64,000 bases of DNA from an uncultured Lachnospiraceae bacterium (GTDB lineage: Bacteria > Bacillota > Clostridia > Lachnospirales > Lachnospiraceae). The notes below the pieces were generated by a model that did no database searches, was not told where the DNA came from, and worked only from the letters and a program-made list of their open reading frames with translations. This document shows, piece after piece, positions 36,801-45,033 of the stretch (its first letter is position 1; each line of letters starts with the position of its first letter). Where the stretch lies: the NCBI GenBank assembly GCA_947626415.1, contig CANQSA010000010.1, forward strand, positions 1 through 64,000, written 5' to 3'. Position numbers and translations under genes: made by a program.

Positions 36801-37432
36801 CGGTTCAAATATTGAACCCATGCCGTATCCGTCTCTAATGTATACTGACTGATACAGTGATTAAGCCACCGGGAAGGCCACGGATAACTTCTGGAAAAAT
36901 CAAACAGATGCAGGATCATATCCTCAAGCTCTGTATCATTTCGGTTTGGCACATAGCTTTCCACAAACTGTATAAAATCCGGTTCTGCTTCCTGGTACCT
37001 GCTTTCCAGCAGATCCTTTACCACATCGCTTTTTAACAATTGAATTTCTTCGCGGTCAGCTACCCGAAAGCCCGGATCCAGATCCGCCTGATAAAAATGT
37101 TCTCTGACAACCTGCAGACAAAAGCTGTCGATTGTAGTAATCATGGCGTTTGCCAGATACATCTGCTGTCTGCGAAGCCGTTTATTCTCCGGATGCTCCT
37201 GCAGTTTTTGGTACAGGGCATTGGCGATCCTCTCCCGCATTTCAGCTGCCGCGGCTTTTGTAAAGGTTACTACCAGCATATGATCTACGTCCACCGAAGA
37301 GACTGGATCCGTGATCCTGGAAATGATCCGTTCTGTCAGAACTGCTGTTTTTCCGGAGCCGGCAGCGGCTGAAACAAGCAGATTTTTATTTCTTGCTTCA
37401 ATTACTTTCTTCTGGTTCTCTGTCCAGTTCAT
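33863..37432 (-). CDS. addA: ATP-dependent helicase/nuclease subunit A
   Basis: 1189 residues. UvrD-like SF1 helicase with Walker A SAAAGSGKTAVLTERI (~21-36), DEYQDSN (motif II), QNFRSR (IV), SIHGSKGLEFPIVF (V) and VALTRAREKL (VI), followed by a RecB-type nuclease domain with LVDYKTD near residue ~1145. With AddB it resects double-strand ends for RecA recombination. Its start overlaps the addB end by 35 bases. Complete length for the family. Confidence 0.97.
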   Translation of the reverse strand: MNWTENQKKVIEARNKNLLVSAAAGSGKTAVLTERIISRITDPVSSVDVDHMLVVTFTKAAAAEMRERIANALYQKLQEHPENKRLRRQQMYLANAMITTIDSFCLQVVREHFYQADLDPGFRVADREEIQLLKSDVVKDLLESRYQEAEPDFIQFVESYVPNRNDTELEDMILHLFDFSRSYPWPSRWLNHCISQYTLETDTAWVQYLNRYLDALLKEIAEMAERAAEIANEADGPNHYLPMLEADRAFIRQLGDAGFDERAKLLSSLSFMKLAAKEVNEVKPEKKEQVKRLRDAVKKKLSVLAEKYYFQTESEMQKDLEISRKNVGLLVQLTEEFSLRFQATKQEAGIVDFGDLEHYALEILTEQDEAGNWRPTEIARAYSSQFDEVMIDEYQDSNLVQETILRSVSGEEEGRHHMFMVGDVKQSIYRFRMARPDLFLEKYLTYTETGTENQKIILDQNFRSRIQVLDMVNSLFYHCMVNTVGGIDYDAGQALYPGADYYTPSDTMQAELLLLETGETGNPETEEETPAEESYNNKQLEAHLAAKRIRELIDSGFQVYDKETGRTRSCRYGDMVILLRSPKTYADAFMEILMAQGIPVACESGSGYFDSVEVVTVMNLLTVIDNPYQDIPLAGVLLSPIGGFTNEELAMLSHENEAAPYLAEALMQSEMPKAEKFTARLSRYRDMVPFTPVYDLITYILADTGYEYYVAALPSGTQRTANLEQLKQRAAAYESTQYRGLFHFIRYVEKIRENALDDSEAAIAEQTGNAVRIMSIHGSKGLEFPIVFVSGLSKPFNQMDMRKALAAEPDLGLGIDYRNPETREKGDTLIRQAICTKMKMEMLGEELRILYVALTRAREKLILTATVKNAEKKLNQWKDQTNPGGRTISFQMLTEAQSFLDWIGCSYLKDPGASSLEMHVASGEELARGILEKQEERGIRKAVFAHWDAERVYDAETNAYLREYMAYHYPYADYQHIPVKYSVSDLKRASMQDPDAETIRYEKPESGKQPAFVQKKTPVSGAERGTAYHRIFELLDFKHAQTTEEIADWLLELTERKLLSGSEQLSVQPQDFSDFMNSELYARMRTAELAGNLYREQPFVIGIPANEVNDSYPAEEIILIQGIIDAYFEEQGELVLVDYKTDCVESAEQLRNQYGIQLEYYAKALTQLTGKPVKERILYSVQLQESIFC

Positions 37433-40400
37433 CTGCCTGTCCCCCTTTCTCCATTTGTTCCCAGATCACATCTGTTTTCATATGTTTCAAAGTCCGATAG
37501 GAAAATCCCGGAAAACGGGAATCAAAATTGCAGGCATTTTTGTATGCGCAGTAATCACAGGGCGTCTTTTTTCCTTTCTGGTACGGATTCTTTTCAATAT
37601 GCCCGGAGCGGATCTCCCGCTGGATCGCTTCCGCTTTCTCTGTAATATAGTTCTGTAATGTGGCAAACTGCGCTTCCGTCGCCGTTTTGCTGCGGTAATC
37701 GATCGTGCCGTTTTTGGTATACCGAACCGGAATGACGGATGACTCTTTCCGCTCTGCCAGCTCACGGTCCAGATTTTCTATGACTTCCACTCTGCTGTTT
37801 ACCAGACCCGACATGAGAAATGTTTTCAGATAATCCGTTTCCGTTTTTTTCACATAAGGATCCTGGATCTGGTAATAAAAAACAGCGCCCGGCCGGATCT
37901 CCTTTTTGAATTCTGTTTGCAATTTTTTCACGGCGTCCTGCAGGTACCACACCAGCTGCATCTGCAGCCCGAAATAAGCATCTGCCAGACTGAACTGTTT
38001 CATACCCGATTTGTAATCTATGATTTTTAAATAAACCGCGTCTTCCCCTTCGTATAGATCGATCCGGTCAATTCTGCCGTTTCCGGAATCAAATTCATAG
38101 TAGGCGGGTTCAAAAGCACCCTGCCGGATCTGACTGCACAGAACCCACACGGTCCGGTCTGCCATTCGGTTCAGCCGATTGATCATATAACTGTTTCTGG
38201 CACTGGAAGAGATGGCGTCACCGGGAAAATTCTCCACTACCTGTTTTACTTCCGTTTCAACCAGCATATGACGCTGCTCATCCGTCAGAGTCCGCCAGTT
38301 GTAGGTTCCATCCTCCATTTTCCCGGATATGCCCTCCAGTACACTGTGAAACATAGTTCCGATATCCGTGTTTTCCACCTGATAGATCTCCCGGGGCACT
38401 AAAGCCAGTCCGTACTGCATAAAATGACAGTAAGCACAGGCGGCATAATTTTCAAGCCGTGTAATACTCCGAATCTCCGCATCCGGATAAAGCATATGCG
38501 CGACTGCCTGAGAAAGTCTGTCATGCTCCGCCTCATAGACACTCCCCGATACGATCATCTCCACCTGATCTCTGAATCCCGGCTGCCGCCTTAAAAAAGA
38601 AAATACTTCCTGCCACATGCTGTCCGGCTCGGTTTCCCGGTATTGACCGATCCGGCCCGCGGTATACTTTAGCAGAGCCCGGCTGCCCGTAAATTTCTGC
38701 AGCTGCCCGCTGATTCCGCTTTCCGCTCCGGAAGGCAGCGGCTGACCGAATACCTGTCTGACCTGTTCCGTCAGAGCTGCCGGCCGTAAGGCTTTTCCTT
38801 CACCGTCCGTTCTGCTGTACGTCAGATACAGCGCACGAGATGCTTTCGTCAGGGCCAGATAAAGATAAAACCGATCGATGGCAGACTGTTCCCGAACCGT
38901 AGGCGCCAGTTCAAAGGATTGCTGCCGCAAAAACGTCCTGTCCATATTGGATAAGATCCCGCCCGATACAGAAGCCGGTGGAACAATCCCGTCATTGACA
39001 CCCAGGAAAAACAATACTTTAACATCGGTCAGCCTTGTCCGTATCGTATCTCCTGCCGTCACTTCATCCAATCCGGGAGGAATGACTGCTACCTTGATTT
39101 CATGAAATCCCGATTCCAGGATCTCCCGCAGTTCCGAAATACTGATCTGCATATCGCCGAACAAGCGGACAATCTTTTCAAACAATTCCATGACCGTTTT
39201 CCAGATCTGCAGATATTCCCTGCTCTGCTCCATCTTTCCCTCTGCCTGAAACTTCTCCGCATAATCTTCCAGTTGTTTTTCCGCCCCGATCTGCTCCAAC
39301 AGCTGATACAGCGCCGTCATTCTGTCTCGTACCGTCGCGTTCTTCTTTTTCATCGCGGCATAAAAATCATGCAGCTGCTGTTCCACGCATTTCCGAACGG
39401 CATTGACAGTTTCCCGTTTTTCGCTGCGGATTGTTTTCGTATCGCTGTCCCAGACTGTCGGAGTATCGCTATCCGCCGCCGCGCTGTACTGCGCATGACC
39501 GCGGACGTTTTTTGCCAGCACAAAATTTTCAAGCAGATCAATTCCGTTTCTTTCGATTTTGCTCATTCCCGTCCGCAGATAACGGAATACCGATTCATAG
39601 CTGTAGTTCTGTTCAACGATCATAAATGCGCTCTGAATCAGCTCCACACAGGGATTTCCCATAATATCGCGCTTATAATCAATAAAAACCGGAATCTCCT
39701 GCTCCGAAAACACATCCCGGATCAGGCGGTAATAGTGCTCCATATCCGCCGTAATGATCGCGATATCCCGATAGCGGAATCCCTGCTTCCGCACAAGCTG
39801 ATGGATCCGGGCGGCCGCAAATTCTACCTCTTCTGCCGGAGAATCCAGTCCGTCCAAATAAACTGCCTGCTCACCCGTAAATGCAGCTGGCACTTCATCC
39901 GAGAACAAATACCGCTCCAGATGTTCTAACGCCGGGCTCTCCAGAAACCGATATGCGGGCTTCGGCATCCAGACGCAGGGCGTTATCGGAATCTGATTTT
40001 TGATGGCCAGATCCGTCATTTTCATGATCATACTTCGGCTGAGTCCGTACAACTCCCCCTCTTCCGGTGCCCTCGCGTATGCCTGTTCCGAAAAAACAGC
40101 AGTCAGAACCAGTTCCCGGCAGCATACCAGAAGCTGTTCCAGAAACTGATACTGAACCGGCGTAAATCCGGTAAATCCGTCAATCAGTACATAACAGCCG
40201 TTTACCAGCTTCGACTTGGATATCTGACGGCTCAAAACCTCCAATAGCGCTTCGCTGGTAATATATTTCTCGGCGATCATCTCCTGAAAACCGTTATAAA
40301 TCACATGGATGTCCCGGAGTTTGGCAGACAGCAGCGGTTTTCCCTTTGCGCTTTCCTCCATCCGGGTCAGCTCCGCTTCCCCGATCCGATACTGTCCGAA

Positions 40401-40784
40401 CTCTGATAAAACAGACTTTACTTCCTCGAGAAATCCGCGGTAATTTACCTTCTTCGCAAAAACAGACAATTCCGGCTTCACCTGTTCCAAAACCCGGCGC
40501 AGGATCAGATTTTTTCCGGTATCATCCAAAATCTCCAGAATATCCGTACCAACTTCTTCAAACACGCGGTATGCCAGCCGTTCAAAACTCAGAATATCAA
40601 TATTCAGAACGCCGCGGCACGGATGCATCCGGACAATATCTTTCTGTGTCTGCATCGTAAACTGTGCCGGAACCAGGATCATATACCGGTTTTTCGGATG
40701 CGCCATTGCTTCCTCGATCAACCGTTTCATCGCGTAATCGGATTTCCCGGAACCGCTTTCGCCCAAGATAAATTGTAGCGCCAT
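37398..40784 (-). CDS. addB: ATP-dependent helicase/nuclease subunit B
   Basis: 1128 residues. Walker A GESGSGKSDYAM near the start, degenerate helicase body, then a nuclease domain with KIIDYKSGMKQF and the iron-sulfur cluster cysteines: one in ACAYCHF (~residue 780) and three in PCDYCAYKNACNF (~1085). Partner of AddA; recognises Chi-like sites in other Firmicutes. First gene of the addBA unit, behind a consensus promoter about 70 bases upstream. Confidence 0.97.
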   Translation of the reverse strand: MALQFILGESGSGKSDYAMKRLIEEAMAHPKNRYMILVPAQFTMQTQKDIVRMHPCRGVLNIDILSFERLAYRVFEEVGTDILEILDDTGKNLILRRVLEQVKPELSVFAKKVNYRGFLEEVKSVLSEFGQYRIGEAELTRMEESAKGKPLLSAKLRDIHVIYNGFQEMIAEKYITSEALLEVLSRQISKSKLVNGCYVLIDGFTGFTPVQYQFLEQLLVCCRELVLTAVFSEQAYARAPEEGELYGLSRSMIMKMTDLAIKNQIPITPCVWMPKPAYRFLESPALEHLERYLFSDEVPAAFTGEQAVYLDGLDSPAEEVEFAAARIHQLVRKQGFRYRDIAIITADMEHYYRLIRDVFSEQEIPVFIDYKRDIMGNPCVELIQSAFMIVEQNYSYESVFRYLRTGMSKIERNGIDLLENFVLAKNVRGHAQYSAAADSDTPTVWDSDTKTIRSEKRETVNAVRKCVEQQLHDFYAAMKKKNATVRDRMTALYQLLEQIGAEKQLEDYAEKFQAEGKMEQSREYLQIWKTVMELFEKIVRLFGDMQISISELREILESGFHEIKVAVIPPGLDEVTAGDTIRTRLTDVKVLFFLGVNDGIVPPASVSGGILSNMDRTFLRQQSFELAPTVREQSAIDRFYLYLALTKASRALYLTYSRTDGEGKALRPAALTEQVRQVFGQPLPSGAESGISGQLQKFTGSRALLKYTAGRIGQYRETEPDSMWQEVFSFLRRQPGFRDQVEMIVSGSVYEAEHDRLSQAVAHMLYPDAEIRSITRLENYAACAYCHFMQYGLALVPREIYQVENTDIGTMFHSVLEGISGKMEDGTYNWRTLTDEQRHMLVETEVKQVVENFPGDAISSSARNSYMINRLNRMADRTVWVLCSQIRQGAFEPAYYEFDSGNGRIDRIDLYEGEDAVYLKIIDYKSGMKQFSLADAYFGLQMQLVWYLQDAVKKLQTEFKKEIRPGAVFYYQIQDPYVKKTETDYLKTFLMSGLVNSRVEVIENLDRELAERKESSVIPVRYTKNGTIDYRSKTATEAQFATLQNYITEKAEAIQREIRSGHIEKNPYQKGKKTPCDYCAYKNACNFDSRFPGFSYRTLKHMKTDVIWEQMEKGGQADELDREPEESN

Positions 40785-40852
40785 TTCTCTTACACTCCTC
40801 GTTTTTATATTGATTAGAATCCCACTTTTTTCAGCTCCACTCTACTAAAATA

Positions 40853-40881
40853 ATTGTACCGCACGTTGATTTATCTGTCAA
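40853..40881 (-). promoter_or_regulatory. SigA-type promoter for addBA
   Basis: -35 TTGACA (40881-40876), 17-base spacer, -10 TACAAT (40858-40853). Confidence 0.8.
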
Positions 40882-40919
40882 CTTTCCGAAGGATCGCAGC
40901 CCTTATATGGATTCACTAC

Positions 40920-40963
40920 AAAAACACTTTGAGGCACCTTCCATACGGAGGGTGCCCCAAAGT
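40920..40963 (-). terminator. Intrinsic terminator of the DUF6465 gene
   Basis: Arms 40926-40938 and 40951-40963 pair over 13 bases with one mismatch, 12-base loop, then TTTTT on the minus strand. Confidence 0.85.
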
Positions 40964-40993
40964 ATTCTCTTCAACATTCTGTTGTTTTTCGTC

Positions 40994-41410
40994 TTATAAG
41001 TCTACCGAACCGGTCTCTTTTCCATTGATTACCCAGTAAGCCTTGCCTTCTTCCGGCTTGATATACAAATCCACTTTCTTAATGGAAGATGCTCTGTGTC
41101 CTGCGTTTACCCAGTCGGTCTTAACCTGCTCCAGTACCTTCTTCGGTTCGATCTCGGCGTCCTGATACTGCACATAAACAGTTGCCTCAGCCTCTTTCTT
41201 CGGAGCGGCTGTCTTCTTTACAGGTTCCTTCTTTGCAGCTTCTTTCTTCGGAGCTTCTTTCTTAACCGGCTTCTCTTCCTTAACTGCTGCCGGTGCTGTT
41301 ACCTTTGTTTCTTCTGCCTTAACTGCTGCCTTCTTCTCTTCTGCCTTAACCGCTGCCTTCTTCTCTTCTGTCTTAACCGCTGCTGTCTTTGCTACTGTTT
41401 GATTTGCCAT
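40994..41410 (-). CDS. DUF6465-like protein with Lys/Ala-rich N-terminal tail
   Basis: 138 residues from ATG at 41410 after GAGGAGG; the longer frame to 41533 crosses the promoter. Residues ~5-75 are low complexity, rich in Lys, Ala, Glu and Pro with repeated KAAVKAEEK, like histone-H1 tails. Residues ~78-138 (VYVQYQDAEIEPKKVLEQVK, SIKKVDLYIKPEEGKAYWVING) match the small fold I know as DUF6465, common in Lachnospiraceae and of unknown function. No signal peptide, so cytoplasmic; nucleic-acid binding by the basic tail is a guess. Strong promoter and terminator suggest high expression. Confidence 0.82.
   Translation of the reverse strand: MANQTVAKTAAVKTEEKKAAVKAEEKKAAVKAEETKVTAPAAVKEEKPVKKEAPKKEAAKKEPVKKTAAPKKEAEATVYVQYQDAEIEPKKVLEQVKTDWVNAGHRASSIKKVDLYIKPEEGKAYWVINGKETGSVDL
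41311..41391 (-). repeat. 27-base tandem repeat, three copies, inside the DUF6465 gene
   Basis: Units at 41311-41337, 41338-41364 and 41365-41391. The first two differ at one base, the third is more diverged. Each codes nine residues of the Lys/Ala-rich tail, so copy number changes would lengthen the tail in frame. Confidence 0.85.
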
Positions 41411-41474
41411 GAAATCCTCCTCATCTTCTACAGTCTGCGCCTGTAGGTACATATGTATTATAGCTTTCGGTCTG

Positions 41475-41503
41475 TTTATATCGCATCTGTCTGTTTTTGT
41501 CAA
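41475..41503 (-). promoter_or_regulatory. SigA-type promoter for the DUF6465 gene
   Basis: -35 TTGACA (41503-41498), 17-base spacer, -10 TATAAA (41480-41475). Confidence 0.8.
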
Positions 41504-41626
41504 GTAATTCAAAAATTTTCGTGATTTTTTCATCTATTTTCCTTTTTCGGAATCTTCTTTTATGCATATTTTCCTTTTTTTCCAAATATATTGAAGCAGA
41601 GAATAAAAAAGGAGTACATATTCACT

Positions 41627-42067
41627 ATGCCAAAACAGCCCAAAATTATGGTTTTCCATTTAAAAGAGTTTTTGTATACTCTGATTTTTCTTCTGCTGGG
41701 AGCCGCTTTTATCGTGCTTTTGATCACAATGTTTTTCTCAGGCGGAGATGATTCCGGCAGTTCCGAACAGACAGAACCGGCATCTTATACGGCAGGCGTA
41801 TACACCACATCCATCACCATGAACCAGTCCCCGATGGAACTGGAAGTTACGGTAGACGCAGACCGGATCAATTCCATCCGGCTGATCCATACCGATGAAG
41901 CGGTTCTTGCCATGTATCCGCTGGTCCAGTCTTCCGTTGAAGATCTTGAGCGGCAGATCGTTTCCGCCCAGTCCCTGGAAAATATCACCTGTGAAAAAAA
42001 CGCGGAATATACCTATGCTGTTCTGTTGAACGCAATCCGTTCCACTTTAAATAAAGCAAAACAATGA
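41627..42067 (+). CDS. Membrane-anchored FMN-bind-like domain protein
   Basis: 146 residues from ATG at 41627 (AAGGAG 12 bases upstream; a TTG at 41591 would add 12 residues). One membrane helix (~14-36), a Ser/Glu linker, then an extracytoplasmic domain: AGVYTTSITMNQSPMELEVTV, a strand INSIRLIHTDEA, and ENITCEKNAEYTYAVLLNAI. This mimics the FMN_bind fold (RnfG/NqrC family), but the flavinylation motif S(T)GAT is replaced by EKNAEYT, so covalent flavin is unlikely. Function unknown. Convergent with nadE, six bases between stops. Confidence 0.72.
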   Translation: MPKQPKIMVFHLKEFLYTLIFLLLGAAFIVLLITMFFSGGDDSGSSEQTEPASYTAGVYTTSITMNQSPMELEVTVDADRINSIRLIHTDEAVLAMYPLVQSSVEDLERQIVSAQSLENITCEKNAEYTYAVLLNAIRSTLNKAKQ

Positions 42068-42073
42068 CCGCTG

Positions 42074-43984
42074 CTATTTTTGTTCCAGTTCATCCATCCA
42101 CTGGCGAACCGAAGCGTCGCTTGGCATCCGCAGATCTCCCCGGGGAGAAACCGCGACAGATCCCACTTTCGGTCCGTCCGGCAGACAGGATCGTTTAAAC
42201 TGCTGCGAGAAAAAGCGCCGGTAAAAGACTTTCAGCCATTTCAAAATAACCGCATCCTCATAAGCGTTTCCGAACGCCTGCTTTGCCAGATACAGAATCT
42301 TTCCGGGCGGACAGCCCCAGCGCAGCATATGATACAGGAAGAAATCATGCAGTTCATACGGTCCTACCAGATCTTCCGTTTTCTGCGCAATCTTTCCGTC
42401 TCCCGCAGGCGGCAGTAATTCCGGACTGACCGGCGTATCCAGGATATCGTACAGTACCTCTGCCAGACCGGTATCCTGACAGGTATCGGCATAATAACGG
42501 ACCAGGTGGCGGACCAAAGTCTTGGGTACGGACGCGTTTACCCCATACATAGACATATGGTCGCCGTTATAGGTCGCCCAGCCCAGCGCCAGTTCAGACA
42601 TATCTCCGGTTCCGATCACCATGCCGTTCTGCTCATTGGCAATATCCATCAGCAGATAGGTACGCTGTCTGGCCTGCGCGTTTTCATAAGTGATATCTTT
42701 CACTGCCGGATCATGCCCGATATTTTCAAAATGCTGCATTACAGCCTGTCCGATCGGGATCTCGGCAAGCGAAGCGCCCAGCCTTCGGATCAGTTCCTGT
42801 GCGTTCCGGTACGTCCGGTCTGTCGTCCCGAAACCCGGCATGGTTACTGCCATAATTCCCTTATGTTCCAATCCCAGCAGATCAAACGCATATGCGGTTA
42901 CCAGCAGCGCCAGCGTAGAATCCAGGCCGCCGGAAATCCCAATCACCGCAGTCTTACAGTTCGTATGCTCCAGACGTTTTTTCAGTCCTCTCGCCTGCAG
43001 CTCCAGGATTTCCTTACATCTGCGTTCCCGGTCTTCTGTCTGTGCCGGCACAAACGGCGCCGGATCAATATACCGCGATAAAACTCCGTCCGTATTCTGA
43101 AATGCGAACGTAATTTCTCTCCATCCCTCCGCGCGGTTGGCGTATGTCGTCATCCGCCGGCGCTCCCCTGTCAGCCGCTCTGTATCAATATCCGCATAGA
43201 TCGTTTCGTTCTGAAATTTGCGGGCTTCCGCCAGCAGGATCCCGTTCTCCGCAATCAGATTATGTCCCGCATAAACCAGATCGGTTGTGGATTCTCCCTC
43301 TCCGGCATCCGCGTAAACGTAAGCGCCGACAAGCCGCGCCGACTGGCTGCGTACCAGTTCTCTTCGGTAGCTGTCCTTTCCCGTTACCTCATCGCTGGCG
43401 GAACAGTTCGCGATCACAGTTGCGCCCGCCATCGCCAGATGTACGCTGGGCGGATCCGGAACCCACAGGTCCTCACAGATTTCAATGCCCAATACAAAAG
43501 AATCCATGTTTGCTTCTTTAAATAACAGGTCTGTCCCAAACGGAACACACTGCCCGCCGATCCGGATCTCCTCCCGGAGCCCCGTTCCGCCGGTAAAATG
43601 TCTTGCCTCATAAAACTCGGAATAATTGGGCAAATGGGTTTTCGGTACGATCCCCAGTATCTTCCCTTCAAACAAAACCGCTGCTCCGTTGTACAGTTTG
43701 TTCCGATGTGCAACCGGCAGTCCAACCACGGCCAGCATATCCGTTCCCACCGTAGATTTTGCGATTTCCAGCAGACTGTTCTCTGCCGCTTTCAGCAGAT
43801 GCTGCTGCCAGAACAAATCGCTGCAGGTATAGCCGGTAATGCATAATTCCGGAAATACTCCCAGTTTCGCGCCCTGCGCCGCCATCTCTCCGATCAGCCT
43901 GCAGATCTCTTTTGTATTATACGTACAGTCTGCCACCCGGATGGAAGGGGTGGCAGCCGCAACTTTTATAAATCCGTAGCTCAT
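42074..43984 (-). CDS. nadE: Glutamine-dependent NAD+ synthetase
   Basis: 636 residues. Amidates nicotinate adenine dinucleotide to NAD using glutamine. N-terminal nitrilase domain with the Glu-Lys-Cys triad in GVFPELCITGY, PKTHLPNY and LGIEICEDLW; C-terminal synthetase with PP-loop GISGGLDSTLALL (~residue 350) and TGDMSELALGW. Length fits the two-domain enzyme, so ammonia is channelled from glutamine. Start ATG after AAGGAG; own promoter directly upstream. Confidence 0.96.
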   Translation of the reverse strand: MSYGFIKVAAATPSIRVADCTYNTKEICRLIGEMAAQGAKLGVFPELCITGYTCSDLFWQQHLLKAAENSLLEIAKSTVGTDMLAVVGLPVAHRNKLYNGAAVLFEGKILGIVPKTHLPNYSEFYEARHFTGGTGLREEIRIGGQCVPFGTDLLFKEANMDSFVLGIEICEDLWVPDPPSVHLAMAGATVIANCSASDEVTGKDSYRRELVRSQSARLVGAYVYADAGEGESTTDLVYAGHNLIAENGILLAEARKFQNETIYADIDTERLTGERRRMTTYANRAEGWREITFAFQNTDGVLSRYIDPAPFVPAQTEDRERRCKEILELQARGLKKRLEHTNCKTAVIGISGGLDSTLALLVTAYAFDLLGLEHKGIMAVTMPGFGTTDRTYRNAQELIRRLGASLAEIPIGQAVMQHFENIGHDPAVKDITYENAQARQRTYLLMDIANEQNGMVIGTGDMSELALGWATYNGDHMSMYGVNASVPKTLVRHLVRYYADTCQDTGLAEVLYDILDTPVSPELLPPAGDGKIAQKTEDLVGPYELHDFFLYHMLRWGCPPGKILYLAKQAFGNAYEDAVILKWLKVFYRRFFSQQFKRSCLPDGPKVGSVAVSPRGDLRMPSDASVRQWMDELEQK

Positions 43985-44020
43985 ATCGACTCCTTATGTC
44001 CGTTTCCGTTATTTTTTTAC

Positions 44021-44049
44021 AGTATAGTACAATCCCCCGGTTCCGTCAA
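44021..44049 (-). promoter_or_regulatory. SigA-type promoter for nadE
   Basis: -35 TTGACG (44049-44044), 17-base spacer, -10 TATACT (44026-44021); begins six bases after the amidase stop. Confidence 0.75.
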
Positions 44050-44054
44050 ATTAT

Positions 44055-44963
44055 TTATTGAGATACCAGAAAGGTTTCATAGCCGTCCATACGGAGCCGC
44101 TGTTCCATCAATACCGCATTATCCAGATAGCGGTAAGCGCCTACCTGTACTTTATAATAAGGGCTCTGATACAGTACAAACGCCGGATAGCCGCTCAGCT
44201 GCAGACGGTAGGACAAACGCTCCGCCAGCTGCTGATTTTCAAACGCCCCCACCTGTACCCGGTAAAGCGGATCCTGAGAGATATACGGACCGCGGCGCAT
44301 CTGCATCTGGGATTCTCCCGCCCGATACTGCGGACCTTCCGGATTCTCTTCTTTCTCATTTTCCGGCACCGGATTCATTTCCAGTTCTGTCATGGGATCG
44401 GCTGTGGGCTGTACAGCCGCCTCTGCCGCCGCCTGTGTATTTAAGGTTTCCAGGATTCCGTCGGCAATGGCACGGGCGATCTCGTTAAACTGACTGTCAA
44501 ATTTCGCGTTATCCGCTTCATTGTCAATAAATCCCGCTTCAACCAGCAGCGCGGGCATTCTGGTCCTGCGCAGCACGACCAGATTGGGACGTTCGATCAC
44601 ACCGCGGTTGGCAAAGCCCAGCTCCGCCAGATTCGCGTTAATCGCCCTTGCCATATCCGCCTTGATCCCTTCATCATTGTAAACCAGCGTTTCCACTCCG
44701 GTCCCTGTATTGGGAGTCGGCAGCGCGTTTCGGTGGAACGATATAAAATAATCCGCATCCGTCCGGTTCCCCATCTGTGCTTTTTCAAACGGCGTATGAT
44801 AAACATCCGTCGTTCTGGTGTATTCCACATCTACGCCGTTATTTTCCAGAATTTCTCCCACCGCGAGCGTAAGCGCAAGGTTATCGTCTTTTTCCTGTCT
44901 GCCTTCATACACCGCGCCCGGATCCGAGCCGCCGTGTCCCGCGTCTAATACCACTTTTGCCAT
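44055..44963 (-). CDS. N-acetylmuramoyl-L-alanine amidase with C-terminal SPOR repeats (CwlC-like)
   Basis: 302 residues from ATG at 44963 (GGAGG upstream; the frame to 44981 is coded by the ribosome site). Amidase_3 domain from residue 1: VVLDAGHGGSDPGA (zinc His), DNLALTL (zinc Glu region), YFISFHRNAL (zinc His) and LLVEAGFIDNEADN (catalytic Glu). Acidic linker ~185-225, then two SPOR-like units (YRVQVGAFENQ, YKVQVGAYRYLD). There is no signal peptide. Same layout as Bacillus CwlC, a mother-cell lysis amidase; role inferred. A hairpin overlaps its ribosome site. Confidence 0.9.
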   Translation of the reverse strand: MAKVVLDAGHGGSDPGAVYEGRQEKDDNLALTLAVGEILENNGVDVEYTRTTDVYHTPFEKAQMGNRTDADYFISFHRNALPTPNTGTGVETLVYNDEGIKADMARAINANLAELGFANRGVIERPNLVVLRRTRMPALLVEAGFIDNEADNAKFDSQFNEIARAIADGILETLNTQAAAEAAVQPTADPMTELEMNPVPENEKEENPEGPQYRAGESQMQMRRGPYISQDPLYRVQVGAFENQQLAERLSYRLQLSGYPAFVLYQSPYYKVQVGAYRYLDNAVLMEQRLRMDGYETFLVSQ

Positions 44964-45007
44964 AAAAAAAATCCTCCGCATATGCCTTCTAAATCAGCAT
45001 ATGCGGA
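44964..45007 (-). terminator. Terminator/attenuator hairpin overlapping the amidase ribosome site
   Basis: Perfect 11-base stem (45007-44997 with 44985-44975), 11-base loop, then GGA and eight T directly before the amidase ATG at 44963. The 3' arm supplies the first GGA of the GGAGGA ribosome site. It is 26 bases after the BlaI stop. Confidence 0.85.
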
Positions 45008-45033
45008 AGATTGCTTTTTGTTCTTTTGAAAAA

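Noticed and set aside
41311-41391. 27-base repeats as a possible CRISPR array
   Set aside because: Units are contiguous without spacers and code in-frame protein repeats.
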